DNA of 64,000 nt from NCBI RefSeq assembly GCF_048128805.1, contig NC_136004.1, positions 16,926,185-16,990,184 on the forward strand, written 5' to 3'. Every line of letters begins with the position of its first letter. Within the stretch, counting starts at the first letter, position 1. This DNA is from Centroberyx gerrardi. Its lineage: Eukaryota > Chordata > Actinopteri > Beryciformes > Berycidae. Positions 62,656 to 64,000 of this stretch are shown one piece after another. The notes beneath the pieces were generated by a model. That model did no database searches, was not told where the DNA came from, and worked only from the letters and a program-made list of their open reading frames with translations. Both the position numbers and the translations under genes were made by a program.

Positions 62656-64000
62656 AATAGAAAGAATAATTAGAGTTACTACAATAAAACAAGATCAGAA
62701 GTCAACAGAGATCAAATGGAGCCCTTGTCACCTTTTAGTTTTTGCTGACTGCCAAACTGATTAGAGAAAAGCTTTCTTTCAGAGCCATTTATCCTGATGA
62801 ATCTCAACAGAGTTCTGCTTTACAGAAAGATTACCCCAGACCAACTGTTCTTTGCTCCCACATATTGGCTAAATAGGATAGGATAACATCGAAAAGCATA
62901 TCAAATTACTGTCTTGAAATAAGGCCTCTGAAATTTTATTGATTGCTTATATGTCATATAAAACCTGCCCTGTAGGGTTCAATTGATATCGATTTTTGAA
63001 TTGTGATAGTGATATTCTTGGATTGAAGCGGTCAATATTTTGTTATATTTATATTTAATGTCTTTAAATATGATCATTTTCATGCCAAAAACATCCCAAA
63101 ATTACAAAGTATCCCACCAAATTTTATTCTTGTCAGGGTAAAAAAAGAGGAAAAGCCTCTGAAACGGCATTTAGACCACAGGATACTAAAACTCTCCATT
63201 TAAACCCAAGATAATCATAATAACAGAAACATATTCAGGCGTTCATATGTGGAATCTAATTAAAGTATCACATTAGAACCAATTCAGGTTCAGACAAACT
63301 GCTTCATATCTTTCATATCCACTATATCAGAGGTGGATGATGTAGTGGATATATAGTCCACCTTAATATAAGGCAAATATTGGCCTGATATCTCTGCAAA
63401 CTGATTGATGTGTCTTACCCCGCTGCCCTGTGTATCACCATTGTCCTACAGCAGTGTGTACTTTGTGGTCGCTACAGTGGAGGTTCTTGTTTTACCTCTA
63501 TTTGTTCAGGGAAGGGTTTTTCTCAATATCAGCAACACCTCGCTTAACATTTGTACATTTACACACCTTGACACCTGGGAGCTTCCCAGTACGACCGCAG
63601 TCTTCTGCTGTTGTTGGTGTTGGTCACTGAGAAACTCCCCTGGAGCGATGCCTTGCTCAAGAGGCGTCTCAGAGCGTTACTCATTCACTTTTCCTGGCAC
63701 AGGACAGACCACTTTAGAGTTGATTGATTTCTGTCCTGGCCCGGACTGTAGTTCTGTCTCTGAATATCTCATAAACTACAAGACTTTAAGTTATGCAACA
63801 CAAACAAAGACATAAAAATCACATCTGGGACCTTGTGAAGATTTTCAGAGTCCTGTCTTATCAGTGGAGACCAGACCCTTCCTGCCTCCTCCGTGCTGCA
63901 AAGGCCTGACTCAGATTCACTCACAGGAGCTTTTTCAGGCTCACCACATCACTGCTTTACCACAAATGCAAGCCATGCCATATACGCTGTGGTTGAGTGT

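Larger units (their letters stand above)
61932..64000 (+). other. sgsm1 intron 2 (incomplete)
   Basis: From the exon 2 donor to the window edge there is no further sgsm1 exon. The interval holds a (GT)n tract (62466-62519), a retrotransposon tail (62610-62655) and short open frames without similarity. Confidence 0.6.

Overview
This window looks like nuclear DNA from a ray-finned (teleost) fish. The genes are split by GT-AG introns and encode vertebrate proteins. The introns and intergenic DNA are AT-rich, full of microsatellites (CA/TC, GT, GA, GATA, GAAA), and contain typical fish transposon debris: hAT and Tc1/mariner MITEs and L2/RTE-like 3' tails. I saw no bacterial operon, CRISPR array, tRNA or rRNA. 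I rebuilt the gene models by hand from splice sites, reading-phase continuity and remembered human protein sequences; no search was run.

Layout: (1) 1-2700, no coding sequence; a splice donor on the minus strand at 1587/1588 may close a 5' noncoding exon of a gene lying off the left edge (trpv4 would be expected from human order). (2) 4281-7670 minus, gltp (glycolipid transfer protein), 5 coding exons, 209 aa. (3) 7776-8415, a 640-bp CA/TC tract between gltp and tchp. (4) 9605-13413 plus, tchp (trichoplein), 12 coding exons, 499 aa. (5) 15036-30657 minus, git2 (ArfGAP), 20 coding exons, 760 aa. (6) 32230-38227 plus, ankrd13a, 15 coding exons, 641 aa, with a coding 12-bp minisatellite. (7) 38680-40122, two nested hAT-like elements. 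(8) 43020-43505 minus, a 70-aa single-pass membrane microprotein resembling human C12orf76. (9) 48336-56256 minus, a serotonin transporter (slc6a4 type, possibly the b paralog), 13 coding exons, 592 aa. (10) 61740 onward plus, the first two coding exons of sgsm1, which runs off the right edge.

GLTP-TCHP-GIT2-ANKRD13A-C12orf76 is the gene order of human 12q24.11. SLC6A4 (human 17q11) and SGSM1 (human 22q11) lie on other human chromosomes, so the right third is a fish-type junction. Genes alternate in orientation. gltp/tchp, git2/ankrd13a and slc6a4/sgsm1 are head to head; tchp/git2 and ankrd13a/c12orf76 are tail to tail, with the predicted tchp and git2 3' ends less than 100 bp apart. The proteins do not form one pathway: they cover glycolipid transport, centrosome and keratin-linked cilium control, Arf GTPase regulation, ubiquitin-dependent endocytosis, serotonin uptake and Rab/TBC signalling.

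The points most worth following up are a perfect 43-bp inverted repeat just past the gltp stop codon, natural changes at antidepressant-site residues of the serotonin transporter, the ankrd13a repeat expansion, two GC-AG introns in neighbouring genes, and transposons with clear 8-bp target duplications.
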